Positions 36,045 through 45,535 of a DNA stretch of 60,076 bases are shown here, in pieces; position 1 is the stretch's first letter; the number at the start of each line of letters is the position of its first letter. The DNA lies in the NCBI GenBank assembly GCA_900544575.1, contig UQVO01000010.1:1-60076 (forward strand), written 5' to 3'. This stretch comes from an uncultured Eubacteriales bacterium. Its GTDB lineage: Bacteria; Bacillota; Clostridia; Christensenellales; CAG-917. The position numbers and the translations under genes were made by a program. The notes below the pieces were generated by a model. That model was not told the DNA's origin, ran no database searches, and was given only the letters and a program-made list of their open reading frames with translations.

Positions 36045-37094
36045 TCATTCCTCCGCGGGGTCGTCGAAAAGGCTGACCTGCACCGTAGTGCTCTTTCCGG
36101 GAGGCACTTTTCTGCCGAGATGTCTGTACGCATTCTCCGTGCAAACGCGCCCGCGGGGCGTCCTGCCTATAAAGCCGAGCTGAATGAGGAAAGGCTCGAC
36201 GACGTCTTCTATCGTGCTCGCCTCTTCTCCCGTCGCCGCGGCAAGCGTATCCAGACCCACGGGGCCGCCGCCGAACTTGTCTATCACGGCTTCGAGCACC
36301 GTCCTGTCCACTATGTCGAGCCCGAGCTCGTCCACGTCCATATGTTCCAGCGCTTTCCTCGTCACGGAAAGAGGGATTACGTCCAGCCCCTCCACCTGCG
36401 CGAAATCGCGGACTCTGCGCAGCAGTCGGTTCGCGACTCTGGGGGTGCCGCGGCTGCGCCTTGCAATCTCTTCCGCGGCGTCGGCGTCGATTGCGACGCC
36501 GAGTATGGTTGCGGAGCGGCGGAGTATCCTCGCGATTTCCGCCGGGGTGTACATTTCCAGCCTCATCAGCATACCGAAGCGGTCGCGGAGAGGGCTTGAC
36601 AGCATACCCGCACGCGTCGTCGCGCCTATCAGCGTAAACTTTTTGAGGGGCAGGCGTATGCTGCGCGCCATAGGTCCTTTGCCGGACACGAAATCCAGCG
36701 AAAAGTCCTCCATTGCGGGATAAAGCACTTCCTCGATGTTGCGGTTGAGACGGTGTATCTCGTCAATGAAAAGGATGTCCCCCTTTTCCAGATTGGTGAG
36801 GATGGCGGCAAGGTCTGCGGCACGCTCAATCGCAGGGCCGGACGTCACCCTTATCTGCGCTCCGAGTTCGTTGGCTATGACGTGCGCAAGCGTGGTCTTT
36901 CCAAGCCCCGGAGGTCCGTAAAGCAGGACGTGGTCGAGCGCCTCTCCCCTCGCCTTCGCCGCCGAGATGTAAACTTCGAGATTGTGTTTTATCTTGTCCT
37001 GTCCGACATAGTCCGCCATACACTTCGGGCGCAGCGAACTTTCCGTTTCGTCCTCTTCGAGGGTCAGACTGCTGACAATTCTTTCGTCGTCCAT
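36045..37094 (-). CDS. ruvB: Holliday junction branch migration helicase RuvB
   Basis: A 349-residue AAA+ motor. The start ATG 37094 (MDDERIVSS) matches the family; ATG is three codons inside a GTG-initiated frame. Walker [10 protein letters not shown], Walker [11 protein letters not shown], sensor [10 protein letters not shown] and the arginine [10 protein letters not shown] are present, with a C-terminal winged helix ([13 protein letters not shown]). It works with RuvA and RuvC encoded just upstream, in the usual order. Confidence 0.97.
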   Translation of the reverse strand: MDDERIVSSLTLEEDETESSLRPKCMADYVGQDKIKHNLEVYISAAKARGEALDHVLLYGPPGLGKTTLAHVIANELGAQIRVTSGPAIERAADLAAILTNLEKGDILFIDEIHRLNRNIEEVLYPAMEDFSLDFVSGKGPMARSIRLPLKKFTLIGATTRAGMLSSPLRDRFGMLMRLEMYTPAEIARILRRSATILGVAIDADAAEEIARRSRGTPRVANRLLRRVRDFAQVEGLDVIPLSVTRKALEHMDVDELGLDIVDRTVLEAVIDKFGGGPVGLDTLAAATGEEASTIEDVVEPFLIQLGFIGRTPRGRVCTENAYRHLGRKVPPGKSTTVQVSLFDDPAEE

Positions 37095-37171
37095 AATCAC
37101 CGTTCCGCCGTTTTACGGCAAAGTTTTATCGTATAAACGTCTGTTTCGGTCGAAACTTACGCTTCCCGCCG

Positions 37172-37756
37172 TCAGCCGATGAGTTTCAGCGACTGCGCGA
37201 TGAGCTCCTGCACTCCGTGCGCGGTCTTCGCCGCGGTCTGCACCGCTTTCACCGCTTCCGTGTTGGATACGCCGAGGGACACAAGCGCGAATATCGCGTC
37301 CGAAACGTCCGCGTCCAGCGCACCCCCGATTTCCGTCGCCGCGTCCGTCATATCCACCGCGACCTGCTCGCGGAGATTGAGCACGATAAGCTCCGCCGTC
37401 TTCTTGCCCAACCCCTTGATTTTGGACAGCGTCTTGACGTCGCCCGTGGCAATGGCGACCGTGAGCGTGCCGAGGTCGTATCCGCCGAGTATCTGCATTG
37501 CGAGTTTCGGTCCCACGCCGCTTATCTCAATCAGCCGCATAAAGAGCGACTTCTCTTCCGCGCGCGAAAAACCGTAAAGCGCAAACACGTCCTCGCGCAC
37601 ATAAAGATAGGTGTAAAGTTTCATCTCCGCGCCTATCTCCCTTGCGTCCGCAAGCGTGTTGCCGCTCACTCCGAGCTCATACCCTATTCCGTTGTTTTCC
37701 AGCACGATTTTTCCCGCTTCGACGGCAGCAAGCGTGCCTTTGATGTAATTGTACAT
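37172..37756 (-). CDS. ruvA: Holliday junction binding protein RuvA
   Basis: A 194-residue junction-binding tetramer subunit. It shows the N-terminal OB domain (MYNYIKGTLAAVEAGKIVLE), helix-hairpin-helix motifs (LIEISGVGPKLAMQIL, LSKIKGLGKKTAELIV) and a C-terminal RuvB-binding domain (DAIFALVSLGVSNTEAVKAV). It is complete. Between it and ruvC lies a duplicated copy of the ruvC 3' end. Confidence 0.96.
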   Translation of the reverse strand: MYNYIKGTLAAVEAGKIVLENNGIGYELGVSGNTLADAREIGAEMKLYTYLYVREDVFALYGFSRAEEKSLFMRLIEISGVGPKLAMQILGGYDLGTLTVAIATGDVKTLSKIKGLGKKTAELIVLNLREQVAVDMTDAATEIGGALDADVSDAIFALVSLGVSNTEAVKAVQTAAKTAHGVQELIAQSLKLIG

Positions 37757-37793
37757 ATGCCCTCCGCCTTACGGCGTTTTATTCTCCGTCCTC

Positions 37794-37967
37794 TATCTGA
37801 CCTTGAACTGCGTGGACAGTCTGCTCGTCTGACCGTGACAGAGTGCGACTGCGAGTGCCTTTGGCGATATCGTAGCCGCACGCCCCGTCCGACTCCGTTC
37901 TTTATCTGACCTTGAACTGCGTGGACAGTCTGCTGGTCTGCCCATGACAGAGTGCGACTGCGAGTGC
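37794..37967. repeat. Duplicated 3' end of ruvC (65-bp copies, 109 bp apart)
   Basis: 37794-37858 repeats 37903-37967 with three mismatches by eye. The second copy is the end of ruvC itself; the first still encodes A-L-A-V-A-L-C-H-G-Q-T-S-R-L-S-T-Q-F-K-V-R plus a stop but is detached. It fills most of the ruvC-ruvA gap. Confidence 0.92.
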
Positions 37968-38399
37968 GTCCGCCGCATCGTCCGGGCGCGGCACTTTTTT
38001 GAGGCGCAGCAGAGCCTGCACCATAAGCTGCATCTGTATCTTGTCCGCTCCGCCGTACCCCGTGATTGCCTGTTTTATCTGGTTGGGCGTGTATTCGTAC
38101 ACCTCTTCCCCGACCAGCTTGTTTGCGGTGAGCAGGATGACCCCTCTCGCTTCCGCCACCATTATTCCGTTGGTGATGTTCTTTGAAAAGAACAATTCTT
38201 CCACGGCGATGTTTTCGGGACGGAACTTTTCGATGAGCGCGGCCACGCCCTCTTCTATGCGCGCAAGCCGCTGCGGCAGAGTGAGGTCCTTGGGTGTGGT
38301 GACGACGCCATAATCCACGACGGCGAAATTTCCTCTCTCCGCCTGTATCACGCCGTAACCCATAGTCGCAAGACCGGGGTCTATGCCCAGGATTATCAT
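37902..38399 (-). CDS. ruvC: Holliday junction endonuclease RuvC
   Basis: A 165-residue resolvase. Start ATG 38399 (MIILGIDPGLATMGYGVIQ); an upstream open extension overlaps the ABC gene and is not RuvC-like. The acidic catalytic residues are in GIDPG, AVEELFF and the C-terminal DDAADALAVALCH. The start codon overlaps the stop of the preceding ABC gene (ATGA). Only the short repeat downstream is unusual. Confidence 0.96.
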   Translation of the reverse strand: MIILGIDPGLATMGYGVIQAERGNFAVVDYGVVTTPKDLTLPQRLARIEEGVAALIEKFRPENIAVEELFFSKNITNGIMVAEARGVILLTANKLVGEEVYEYTPNQIKQAITGYGGADKIQMQLMVQALLRLKKVPRPDDAADALAVALCHGQTSRLSTQFKVR

Positions 38400-39484
38400 T
38401 CCTCTTCCCCCTCCGTGCCCTCTTTTGCACGCTTCATTATGCTGCACTCGTTGGTGCGGTCGAAAAGAGTCACTCCCGATATGTCGGGACGCACGTGTAC
38501 GAAACCGCGCTTTTTGCCGCACCTTTCCCTTATGCCGCTTACGGAATGCAGCACCACGCCGAAAGCGTCGCCCACGGCAAGCGTCGTGCTTTCCGTCTTC
38601 CGTGCCGCCTCGCCGCTCGCCGCGGCGCTTTCGGGATGCCACCCGACAAGCACCTCTTTGCCTGTATAACTCTCCTCCGTCCTGCCCCGCAGGCATTCCG
38701 CGTCGAGCTCGTCGTCTTCACCGAAAACGAGTTTTAACCTGCCGTTTTCATCGGATAAAACGCATTTGAGCACATTATAGTCAGGGTCTGCCGCTTCCGC
38801 CGCCCACACGCTCGCGGGAGCGTAAAGCAACTCTTCCCGCGTGCCCGTCTGCTTGACTTCGCCGCCGACGAGCACAACCGTTCTGTCGCTCGCAGCGAAC
38901 GCCTCCTCGCGGTAAGGCGTCGAATAAATCACGGTCGCGCCCGCCGCCGCAAGGTCGCGCACCACGGGGAGAAAGTCGCGGAAAACCGCGTCCGCGTCCT
39001 CCCTTTTCAGCCGCGCCGCAGGCTCGTCTATCAGGCACAGACGCGCATCCCGCACAAGCAGTCTCGCAAGCGACATCCGCCGCCGCTCGACGGGTGAAAG
39101 CGCACGCGCGCGCATATTCAGGCACGCGCCTATACCCATCCTTTCCGCCGCGTTTATCACGCGGGAGGCAATCTCCGCCTTGTCCGTTTTCCGCAGGACG
39201 AGAGGATAAGCGAGGTTGTCGTAAACGGTCCTGTGTCCGAACACCGCACCGTCGTCGAAAACCATAATCACGTCGTCCGTCCTGCGCGCTATGGGCGCGC
39301 CGTCGAGCAGCACTTTCCCTTCCGCTTTCTCCGCGCCGCACAGCGCTTTCAGAAAGGAAGTTTTTCCGCTGCCCTCTCCGCCGAGCACCGCGACGACTTC
39401 GCCGTCCCCGAAAGAAACGTCCACGCCGCCGAACAGCCGCGCGCCGTAGAGATACTGTTTCGCGAAGCCTTCCAGCGTCAGCAT
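38396..39484 (-). CDS. Degenerate MalK-like ABC ATPase without a permease
   Basis: A 362-residue ABC protein with the architecture of sugar-importer ATPases (nucleotide-binding domain plus C-terminal TOBE-like part, about residues 240-345). Walker A GGEGSGKTS and Walker B LCLIDEP are intact. Other motifs are altered: the Q-loop MVFQ is MVFDD, the signature LSGGQ is LSPVE, the D-loop reads ARLK, and the H-loop TH is TP in IYSTPYREEA. It has no permease neighbour and is coupled to ruvC and to the YfbR gene. It may be a regulator or a dead subunit rather than an importer motor. Confidence 0.8.
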   Translation of the reverse strand: MLTLEGFAKQYLYGARLFGGVDVSFGDGEVVAVLGGEGSGKTSFLKALCGAEKAEGKVLLDGAPIARRTDDVIMVFDDGAVFGHRTVYDNLAYPLVLRKTDKAEIASRVINAAERMGIGACLNMRARALSPVERRRMSLARLLVRDARLCLIDEPAARLKREDADAVFRDFLPVVRDLAAAGATVIYSTPYREEAFAASDRTVVLVGGEVKQTGTREELLYAPASVWAAEAADPDYNVLKCVLSDENGRLKLVFGEDDELDAECLRGRTEESYTGKEVLVGWHPESAAASGEAARKTESTTLAVGDAFGVVLHSVSGIRERCGKKRGFVHVRPDISGVTLFDRTNECSIMKRAKEGTEGEEE

Positions 39485-40062
39485 CAGAGTATGTCCAGCT
39501 GCTGTCCGTACCCTTCCCCGAAGTTGTCGAGGAAGAATTTCAGCTCCGGATATTCGGGCATAAGCCCGTCAAGCTGTTTCTGCAATCTCTTGAACGCCGT
39601 GTCGAACTCCTTGTTGCCCGACAGCCTCTCTTCTATGCACTTGATGTACGCGGACACCTTGTCGGCGACTTTCATCAGTTTGTATTCCGTCGTTTCCGTG
39701 TCGGGACGGATATATTCGGAATACTTCTCAGCCATTTCGGGAGGCAGGGATTGCAGGAGCTTGCCGTTGATGACGTCCTCAATCTCGCTGTACGCGCTTT
39801 TGATGCGGGGGCTGTAATACTTTATCGGAGTAGGCAGGTCGCCGCTGACCACTTCCGCCGTATCGTGATACAGCGCCAGCGCGGCTATCCTGTCCGTGTC
39901 CACATTGCCGCCGAAGTAGGTGTTGCGGATGATGCCGAGAGCCTGCCCCACTATGGCGACGTGCGCCGCGTGCTGCATAAGGTCCTCTTTGGTGGTGGAA
40001 CGCATAAGGCTCCATCTGCCTATCAGCTTCATTCTGTTGAGCAATGCGTAAAAAGTATACAT
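39484..40062 (-). CDS. YfbR-like HD-domain 5'-deoxynucleotidase
   Basis: A 192-residue HD phosphohydrolase that, in the YfbR family, removes phosphate from deoxynucleoside monophosphates. Metal ligands are visible as HAAHVAIVGQAL, ALYHDTAEVVSGDLPTPIKY and the later KVADKVSAYIKC. The GDLPTPIKY stretch is characteristic of YfbR. The stop overlaps the ABC gene start. Complete. Confidence 0.87.
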   Translation of the reverse strand: MYTFYALLNRMKLIGRWSLMRSTTKEDLMQHAAHVAIVGQALGIIRNTYFGGNVDTDRIAALALYHDTAEVVSGDLPTPIKYYSPRIKSAYSEIEDVINGKLLQSLPPEMAEKYSEYIRPDTETTEYKLMKVADKVSAYIKCIEERLSGNKEFDTAFKRLQKQLDGLMPEYPELKFFLDNFGEGYGQQLDIL

Positions 40063-40097
40063 AACAGCCTCTCGGACGCCTCCGCGTCCTTCTTGTT

Positions 40098-41486
40098 TCA
40101 GATGATATATCTTCCGTCCTTCTTGGGGGCGGCGTCGAGCTCCGCTTTCTTGGCTTCGTATCCCTTGCGGTCAAAGAGCGCGTAAGTCGCGTTCTTGCCC
40201 TCTTCCACGCCGGGCTGGTTGAAGGTGTCGATGTTGAGCAGCGCGCCGCAATATGCGGTCTGCAACTGGAAGAACATCAGCAGTTCGCCCACGCTTTCCG
40301 CGCTGATTTCGGGGAGCATAACCGTGTTGTTCATATGTCCCGACCTGGTCAGGGCGTACTCGGTGGCGACGCGTTCGGTGTTGATGAGTTCGCCGAGAGT
40401 GTGCCCGCACAGGAAATTGACGTCCGGGAATTCCTCCGCGCCGTCGGCAATCGTCACATCCCCGCGGAAGCGTTCGACGCCTATGAACGTGACCACCTTG
40501 TCAAACGGCCCTTCCGTGTAAAGCTGCACCTGAGAATGCTGGTCCGTGACGCCGAGGGATTTGACGGGGGTCTGTCCCGCGTGCACGACGTTGCCGTCAA
40601 GGTCGACCGCCTTACCGAGGCTCTCGCCCCACAGCTGGCAATACCAGTCCGCCATATATTTCAGCGAATCGGCATAAGGCATCATAACGGTGATGTTCTT
40701 GCCCTTCTTCATTGCGATATACTGCAACACCGCCGCCGCAAGCGCGGGGTTTTCGGAGATTTCGCCCGAAGCGCACCTCTTGTCCATAGCCGCCGCGCCG
40801 GCAAGCAGCCCTTTCACGTCTATGCCGAGCACCGCCGCGGGCAGCAGACCCACGGGACAGAGCTCCGAGAAGCGTCCGCCCACTCCGTCGGGAATGTAGA
40901 ACGTCTTGAAGCCTTCCTTCTTCGCGAGCTTGATGAGGTTGCCTTTGCTTTCGGACGTGGTGGCAATGATGTGCTTGTTCCAGTCCTTTCCGACCGCCTT
41001 TTTCAGGATGTCGGAAATGATGAGGTACTGACTCATCGTTTCGCTGGTGGCGCCGCTCTTCGTGATGACGTTGAACACGGTGCGTTTCACGTCGACGACG
41101 TCGAGAAGCGCGAGCATACGCTCGGGGTCGACGTTGTCCTCGACGAAAAATTTCAGCCCCCGCTTTTCATCCGCAAGGTCGTTGTGGCGGAAATGGCAAA
41201 GCGCCGTGAACACCGCGATGGGACCCAGCGCGCTGCCGCCTATGCCCAGCACGACGAAGTTGTCGAAATTCTTTCTGACGTCCGCCGCGCATTCGAGTAT
41301 GTCCCCGACGATTTTGTCCTGATTGTAAGGCAGGTCCGCCCACGCGGTCATACCCGTGCCGCGCATAGCGGTGAATTTATCGTACGCCGCGCGCGCTTCC
41401 GCACCCGCGGCTGACAGCTCGGCGTCCGTAATCCCCTCTCCGCCGATATACTTTTCCATCATATTGTTGAAATCGAATTTAAGCAT
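40098..41486 (-). CDS. pgi: Glucose-6-phosphate isomerase
   Basis: A 462-residue glycolytic isomerase. Start ATG 41486 (MLKFDFNNMMEKYI) with GGAGG five bases upstream; a longer frame lacks such a site. VLGIGGSALGPIAV and FNVITKSGATSET carry the phosphate-binding residues. GVGGRFSELCPVGLLPAA and the C-terminal lysine region FNQPGVEEGKNATY complete the active site. It overlaps the upstream sugar-phosphate isomerase-like gene by eight bases. Confidence 0.97.
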   Translation of the reverse strand: MLKFDFNNMMEKYIGGEGITDAELSAAGAEARAAYDKFTAMRGTGMTAWADLPYNQDKIVGDILECAADVRKNFDNFVVLGIGGSALGPIAVFTALCHFRHNDLADEKRGLKFFVEDNVDPERMLALLDVVDVKRTVFNVITKSGATSETMSQYLIISDILKKAVGKDWNKHIIATTSESKGNLIKLAKKEGFKTFYIPDGVGGRFSELCPVGLLPAAVLGIDVKGLLAGAAAMDKRCASGEISENPALAAAVLQYIAMKKGKNITVMMPYADSLKYMADWYCQLWGESLGKAVDLDGNVVHAGQTPVKSLGVTDQHSQVQLYTEGPFDKVVTFIGVERFRGDVTIADGAEEFPDVNFLCGHTLGELINTERVATEYALTRSGHMNNTVMLPEISAESVGELLMFFQLQTAYCGALLNIDTFNQPGVEEGKNATYALFDRKGYEAKKAELDAAPKKDGRYII

Positions 41487-42270
41487 AAGTGCCTCCGACA
41501 ATTTGTTTCAGATAATCCACAGCGCCCGCCACTTCGGAGATGTCCCCGTAGTTGTCCGCATACTGCTCTATGATGAGCGGTCCGTCATAGCCCGCGCCTT
41601 TGAGCGCCGACACCAGCTCGGCAAAAGGGAACACTCCCCTGCCCACGAGTCTGATTGAACCGTCCTCGCCGCAGTCCGAAACGTGCACGTTCGCTATCCT
41701 GTCCCCCATAGCGGCGATATACTCCCGCCAGTCGCGCCCGCTCTGCCGCGCCTGCTTGATGTCCAGCACCGCGCCGACGTTCGGGCAGAATTCCTTTGCC
41801 TCCGCGAAAAATTCGGGGGTGTTGAATGTCGCCCAATGGACGTTTTCGAAGCACAGCTTCACGCCGTAATCGGACGCGATGTCGCCCAGCTCCTTCATCC
41901 TCCTGCCCACCGCCTCGGGAGACACGACCATCGTGCGCTTCAAGCGCATCCTGCCGTGAAAAGTGTAATAATGCGCGCCGATTTTACGCGCCACGTCCAG
42001 CACCTTGCGGTAAAGCTCCTCAGCATCCCTCCGCGTGCGTTCGGCGGAATTGAACAATTCCGGCTCGAACTGCGTGTTGAGCGCGTGGACGGAATATATT
42101 TCGAGGTCGCCCTTCCTCTCGGCGAGCAGGTCGCCGAAGGAAGGCTCGTATTCGTATCTTGTGGTGAGAAACACCTCGGCGCATTCCCCTCCGCAACGTT
42201 GAATGACCGAGAACGAATCCTCGGTCAATACTTTCGAAAAGAACGTCGCTGTGGAAATGCCGACTTTCAT
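41479..42270 (-). CDS. Xylose isomerase-like TIM barrel (sugar phosphate isomerase/epimerase)
   Basis: A 263-residue protein of the AP endonuclease 2/sugar isomerase fold: MKVGISTATFF, YYTFHGRM, LCFENVHWAT, GAVLDIKQARQSG, NVHVSDCGEDGSI and LIIEQYAD carry the expected metal-binding E, D, H and E. Start ATG 42270 has GAGGAAG upstream. Substrate cannot be read from sequence. It overlaps pgi and the upstream hpf stop, so the three form one expression unit. Confidence 0.85.
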   Translation of the reverse strand: MKVGISTATFFSKVLTEDSFSVIQRCGGECAEVFLTTRYEYEPSFGDLLAERKGDLEIYSVHALNTQFEPELFNSAERTRRDAEELYRKVLDVARKIGAHYYTFHGRMRLKRTMVVSPEAVGRRMKELGDIASDYGVKLCFENVHWATFNTPEFFAEAKEFCPNVGAVLDIKQARQSGRDWREYIAAMGDRIANVHVSDCGEDGSIRLVGRGVFPFAELVSALKGAGYDGPLIIEQYADNYGDISEVAGAVDYLKQIVGGTYA

Positions 42271-42605
42271 CAATCTTCCTCTTCTTCCTCATAGACATTC
42301 TCGGAGCCGCGTTTTCCCTTGCCCCAGATGTCCTTCTGCTTGCGAATCTGACCGAGCAGACGCGGAATGACGAGGTCGATGTTGTCGAACGGTGAGTCGG
42401 AAGAGGCCTCCGCCCTGTACGTCTGACTGCGATAGACGACCGTCATATCCGTGGTGTAAGTGCCGCCTTCCAGCGTGACGATGAATTTCGCCACCGCGTC
42501 GTCGTCATCGTGGAAATACTTGTCCAGCTTGGCGCACTTCTTCTCGGTAATCGCTTTGAGCGAATCGCTGACGTTGTAGTCTTTTCCGAAGATTTCGAAT
42601 TTCAT
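42270..42605 (-). CDS. hpf: Short ribosome hibernation promoting factor
   Basis: A 111-residue HPF/RaiA-type protein that binds the 30S subunit in resting cells. Start ATG 42605 with perfect AAGGAGGT upstream. The fold is seen in MKFEIFGKDYNVSDSLKAIT, KLDKYFHDDDDAVAKFIVTL and YRAEASSDSPFDNIDLVIPR. It ends in an acidic tail (NVYEEEEED) and lacks the C-terminal dimerisation domain of the long form usual in Bacillota, so by family knowledge it should not by itself form the long-HPF type 100S dimer. Confidence 0.9.
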   Translation of the reverse strand: MKFEIFGKDYNVSDSLKAITEKKCAKLDKYFHDDDDAVAKFIVTLEGGTYTTDMTVVYRSQTYRAEASSDSPFDNIDLVIPRLLGQIRKQKDIWGKGKRGSENVYEEEEED

Positions 42606-42850
42606 ATCTCGGACCTCCTTGCTTGGTATCATCATTATACCAAACTTCGCCGCCCGATTCAATACCGATTGCGAAAAACGGAAAGACTGTTTAACGTATT
42701 CTATCACACACACGCGCGAAGCGCAAACAAACGCGGGATAAAATCGCGCGGAAAACGGAATGCGCCTCCTCCGCCCCGCAAAGCGCCCCCACGCGCGCCC
42801 GTTTCTCCCCTCCGCACCCGCCTTCGGAAAACCGGAAACGTACTGTTTTA

Positions 42851-42913
42851 GACAAATGGGGACGGGGTTGTTTTGTCCAACTTTTGGACATTTTAACCCC
42901 GTCCCCATTTGTC
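42851..42913. repeat. REP-like nested palindrome with GGGGACGGGG core
   Basis: Perfect 19-base arms (42851-42869 and 42895-42913, GACAAATGGGGACGGGGTT and its complement) enclose a second palindrome TGTCCAA-ctt-TTGGACA (42874-42890). GGGGACGG-type palindromes are known to me from REP elements mobilised by RAYT transposases in many bacteria. No transposase is in the window. It sits in the noncoding gap between clpC and hpf. Confidence 0.85.
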
Positions 42914-42936
42914 CAAACATTTATTCAGAAAATAAA

Positions 42937-42959
42937 AAAGCCCCCTAAAAGGGGGCTTT
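42937..42959 (-). terminator. clpC operon terminator
   Basis: AAAGCCCCC-taaaa-GGGGGCTTT followed by TTT on the minus strand, 11 bases after the clpC stop. Confidence 0.92.
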
Positions 42960-42970
42960 CCGACCGTATG

Positions 42971-45535
42971 TCACGCCTTGTCGAAACACAGTTCCCCGTC
43001 GCGCATCACGACGTTCACCTTGTCGCCGTCCGAAATTCTGCCAGTCAGCAGCATTTCGCTGAGTCTGTCTTCGACAAGCCTCTGTATCGTGCGGCGGAGA
43101 GGTCTGGCGCCGTATTCTTCGTTGTATCCTTCCCCGACGATATAGTCCTTCGCTTCGCGCGAAACGGTCACCGTCACGCTGCGCTCGTCCAGCCTCTTTT
43201 CGAGGGACGCGAACATAATGTCCGCAATCTTTTCAAGGTCGTCGCGCGTCAGGCGGTGGAAGAAGATTATCTCGTCGATACGGTTGATGAGTTCGGGCTT
43301 CATCGCCTCTTTGAGGGCGTCCATCTGCCTTTCCTTCATATTCTCGTATTCCGCCTCTTCGCGCCCCGAAGACGTCCCGAAACCGAGCGGCGCGCGCATT
43401 TTTCCAATCTCCTGCGCGCCGATATTCGAGGTCATTATGACGATGGTGTTCTTGAAACTGACAACTCTGCCGTGGCTGTCCGTGAGCCTGCCGTCTTCGA
43501 GTATCTGCAAAAGGATGTTGAACACCTCCGGATGCGCCTTTTCGACTTCGTCGAACAACACGACGGAGTAAGGCTTCCTGCGCACTTTTTCGGTGAGCTG
43601 GCCGCCCTCGTCGTAGCCGACGTACCCCGGCGCGGAACCTATGAGTTTGGACACGTTGTGTTTTTCCATATACTCGGACATATCCACGCGGATGAGCAGA
43701 TTTTCGTCACCGAACATAGCCTCCGCCAAGGCTTTCGCAAGCTCCGTCTTGCCCACCCCCGTGGGACCGAGGAATATGAAAGAGCCGATGGGACGTTTCG
43801 GGTCTTTCAGCCCCGCGCGCGCCCTCTTTATCGCCTTCGCGACGGCGGTGACCGCCTCGTCCTGCCCTATCACGCGCTTGTGGAGTATCTCTTCGAGATG
43901 TTGCAGCTTCTCGCTTTCGCCCTCCGTGATTTTGCGCACGGGAATGCCAGTCCACTCGGAAACTATCTCCGCGATTTCCTCTTCGCCTATGCTGAGCTTC
44001 ACGTCGTGGCTTCTGTTGTTCCACTCCGCTTGCAGCTTCTCTTTCTGTTCCACAAGGCTGTCGCGCTCGTGTTTGAGCCTGTCCGCGCGTTCGTACTGCT
44101 CGTGCCTCGCCGCTTCGGACTTGTTCAGTTCGACTTCCTTTATCTTGTCTTCCAGCCTGCGTATTTCGGGCGGCGTGGTGAAACTCTGTATTTTCTTCCT
44201 GCTCGCCGCCTCGTCGATGAGGTCGATAGCCTTGTCGGGCAGAAACCTGTCCGTGATGTAGCGGTCGGAAAGTATCGCCGCCGCCGAAACCGCCTCGTCC
44301 GTGATTTCGACCTTGTGGTGCTGTTCGTACTTCTCTTTCAGCCCCTGCAAAATCTCAATCGTATCGGACACCGTGGGCTGTTCCACCATTATGGGCTGGA
44401 ACCTGCGCTCCAAAGCCGCGTCCTTTTCGAAATACTTGCGGTATTCTTCCACAGTCGTGGCGCCGATGGTCTGCAATTCGCCGCGGGCAAGCATCGGTTT
44501 CAGGACGTTGGCGACGTCTATGCCGCCCTCGCCCGTAGACCCCGTGCCGAGTATCATGTGTATCTCGTCGATAAACAGAATGATATTGCCCGCGCGCTTG
44601 ATGCCGTCGATTGCCTTTTTCAGCCGCTCCTCGAAGTCGCCGCGATAGCGCGTGCCGGCAACCATCGACGTAATGTCCAGCGAAAACACAATCTTGCCCG
44701 TCAGAAGGTCGGGCACCTGTCCGTTCACGATGGCCTGCGCAAGTCCGTCCACAATCGCGGATTTGCCCACGCCCGGTTCTCCTATCAGCACGGGATTGTT
44801 CTTTGTCCTGCGGCAGAGTATCTGTATAATGCGTTCGATTTCCTTGCCGCGTCCGATGACCGGGTCGAGCTTGCCGTCGCGCGCTTTCTGCGTAAGGTCG
44901 GTGCCGAACTGCGCAAGCTCCGCCGACAGTCCGCCCTCCGCGCGTCTTTCCGTCTGCGTTTCGGACACGTTTTCCGCGCCGTCGGGGCGGTAAGGCTGCC
45001 CCGCAGCCCCCGCGGGAGCGGCGGCCGCGCCGCCGTTTTCGCCGCCGCCGAACAGGCTTCCGAAAAAGCTGTCGATGAGGTCGCCGAGGTCCACCGCCTG
45101 CCGCGGCTGCTGCTGTTGCTCCGCTTCGCCGCGTATAATCTGCATAAGTTTGGACTGCATGAGGTCGATGTCGATGTTCCACCGCCTTTCCAGCACCTGC
45201 GCCGCAACGCTCGTACGGTCGTAAAGCAGCGCAAAAAGCAGATGTTCGGTGTTCGCCTGCTGCGCCCCCGTCTGGCGTGCCAGCGCCGTGGCATTGGTTA
45301 TCGCGCGGTTGGCGCGCGTGGACATCGAAACTCTGCCCACCGCCTCACGCAACGAGAAAAGTTGCAGCACCGCGTCCGCGCTCACGCGGAAACTTTCGAG
45401 CACACGCTGGGCGTTGCACCCCGTCTGCGCCGCGAGTCCGTAAAGCAGATGTTCGGTGCAGATGAGTCCGCCCGTACGCGCCGCAAGCCCCGCAGCTTTG
45501 TCCAGCGCGCCGCTGAAATTATCGGAATAATTCAT
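42971..45535 (-). CDS. clpC: ATP-dependent protease regulatory subunit ClpC
   Basis: A 854-residue Hsp100 unfoldase that feeds ClpP and, with McsB, recognises arginine-phosphorylated proteins. Start ATG 45535 ([16 protein letters not shown]) with AAAAGGAGAAGAA upstream. N-terminal repeats ([30 protein letters not shown]) are followed by a linker longer than usual, rich in G, A and E ([15 protein letters not shown]). Walker A motifs are [11 protein letters not shown] and [12 protein letters not shown] middle coiled-coil region ([20 protein letters not shown]) is present. Coupled to mcsB by a four-base overlap. Confidence 0.96.
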   Translation of the reverse strand: MNYSDNFSGALDKAAGLAARTGGLICTEHLLYGLAAQTGCNAQRVLESFRVSADAVLQLFSLREAVGRVSMSTRANRAITNATALARQTGAQQANTEHLLFALLYDRTSVAAQVLERRWNIDIDLMQSKLMQIIRGEAEQQQQPRQAVDLGDLIDSFFGSLFGGGENGGAAAAPAGAAGQPYRPDGAENVSETQTERRAEGGLSAELAQFGTDLTQKARDGKLDPVIGRGKEIERIIQILCRRTKNNPVLIGEPGVGKSAIVDGLAQAIVNGQVPDLLTGKIVFSLDITSMVAGTRYRGDFEERLKKAIDGIKRAGNIILFIDEIHMILGTGSTGEGGIDVANVLKPMLARGELQTIGATTVEEYRKYFEKDAALERRFQPIMVEQPTVSDTIEILQGLKEKYEQHHKVEITDEAVSAAAILSDRYITDRFLPDKAIDLIDEAASRKKIQSFTTPPEIRRLEDKIKEVELNKSEAARHEQYERADRLKHERDSLVEQKEKLQAEWNNRSHDVKLSIGEEEIAEIVSEWTGIPVRKITEGESEKLQHLEEILHKRVIGQDEAVTAVAKAIKRARAGLKDPKRPIGSFIFLGPTGVGKTELAKALAEAMFGDENLLIRVDMSEYMEKHNVSKLIGSAPGYVGYDEGGQLTEKVRRKPYSVVLFDEVEKAHPEVFNILLQILEDGRLTDSHGRVVSFKNTIVIMTSNIGAQEIGKMRAPLGFGTSSGREEAEYENMKERQMDALKEAMKPELINRIDEIIFFHRLTRDDLEKIADIMFASLEKRLDERSVTVTVSREAKDYIVGEGYNEEYGARPLRRTIQRLVEDRLSEMLLTGRISDGDKVNVVMRDGELCFDKA

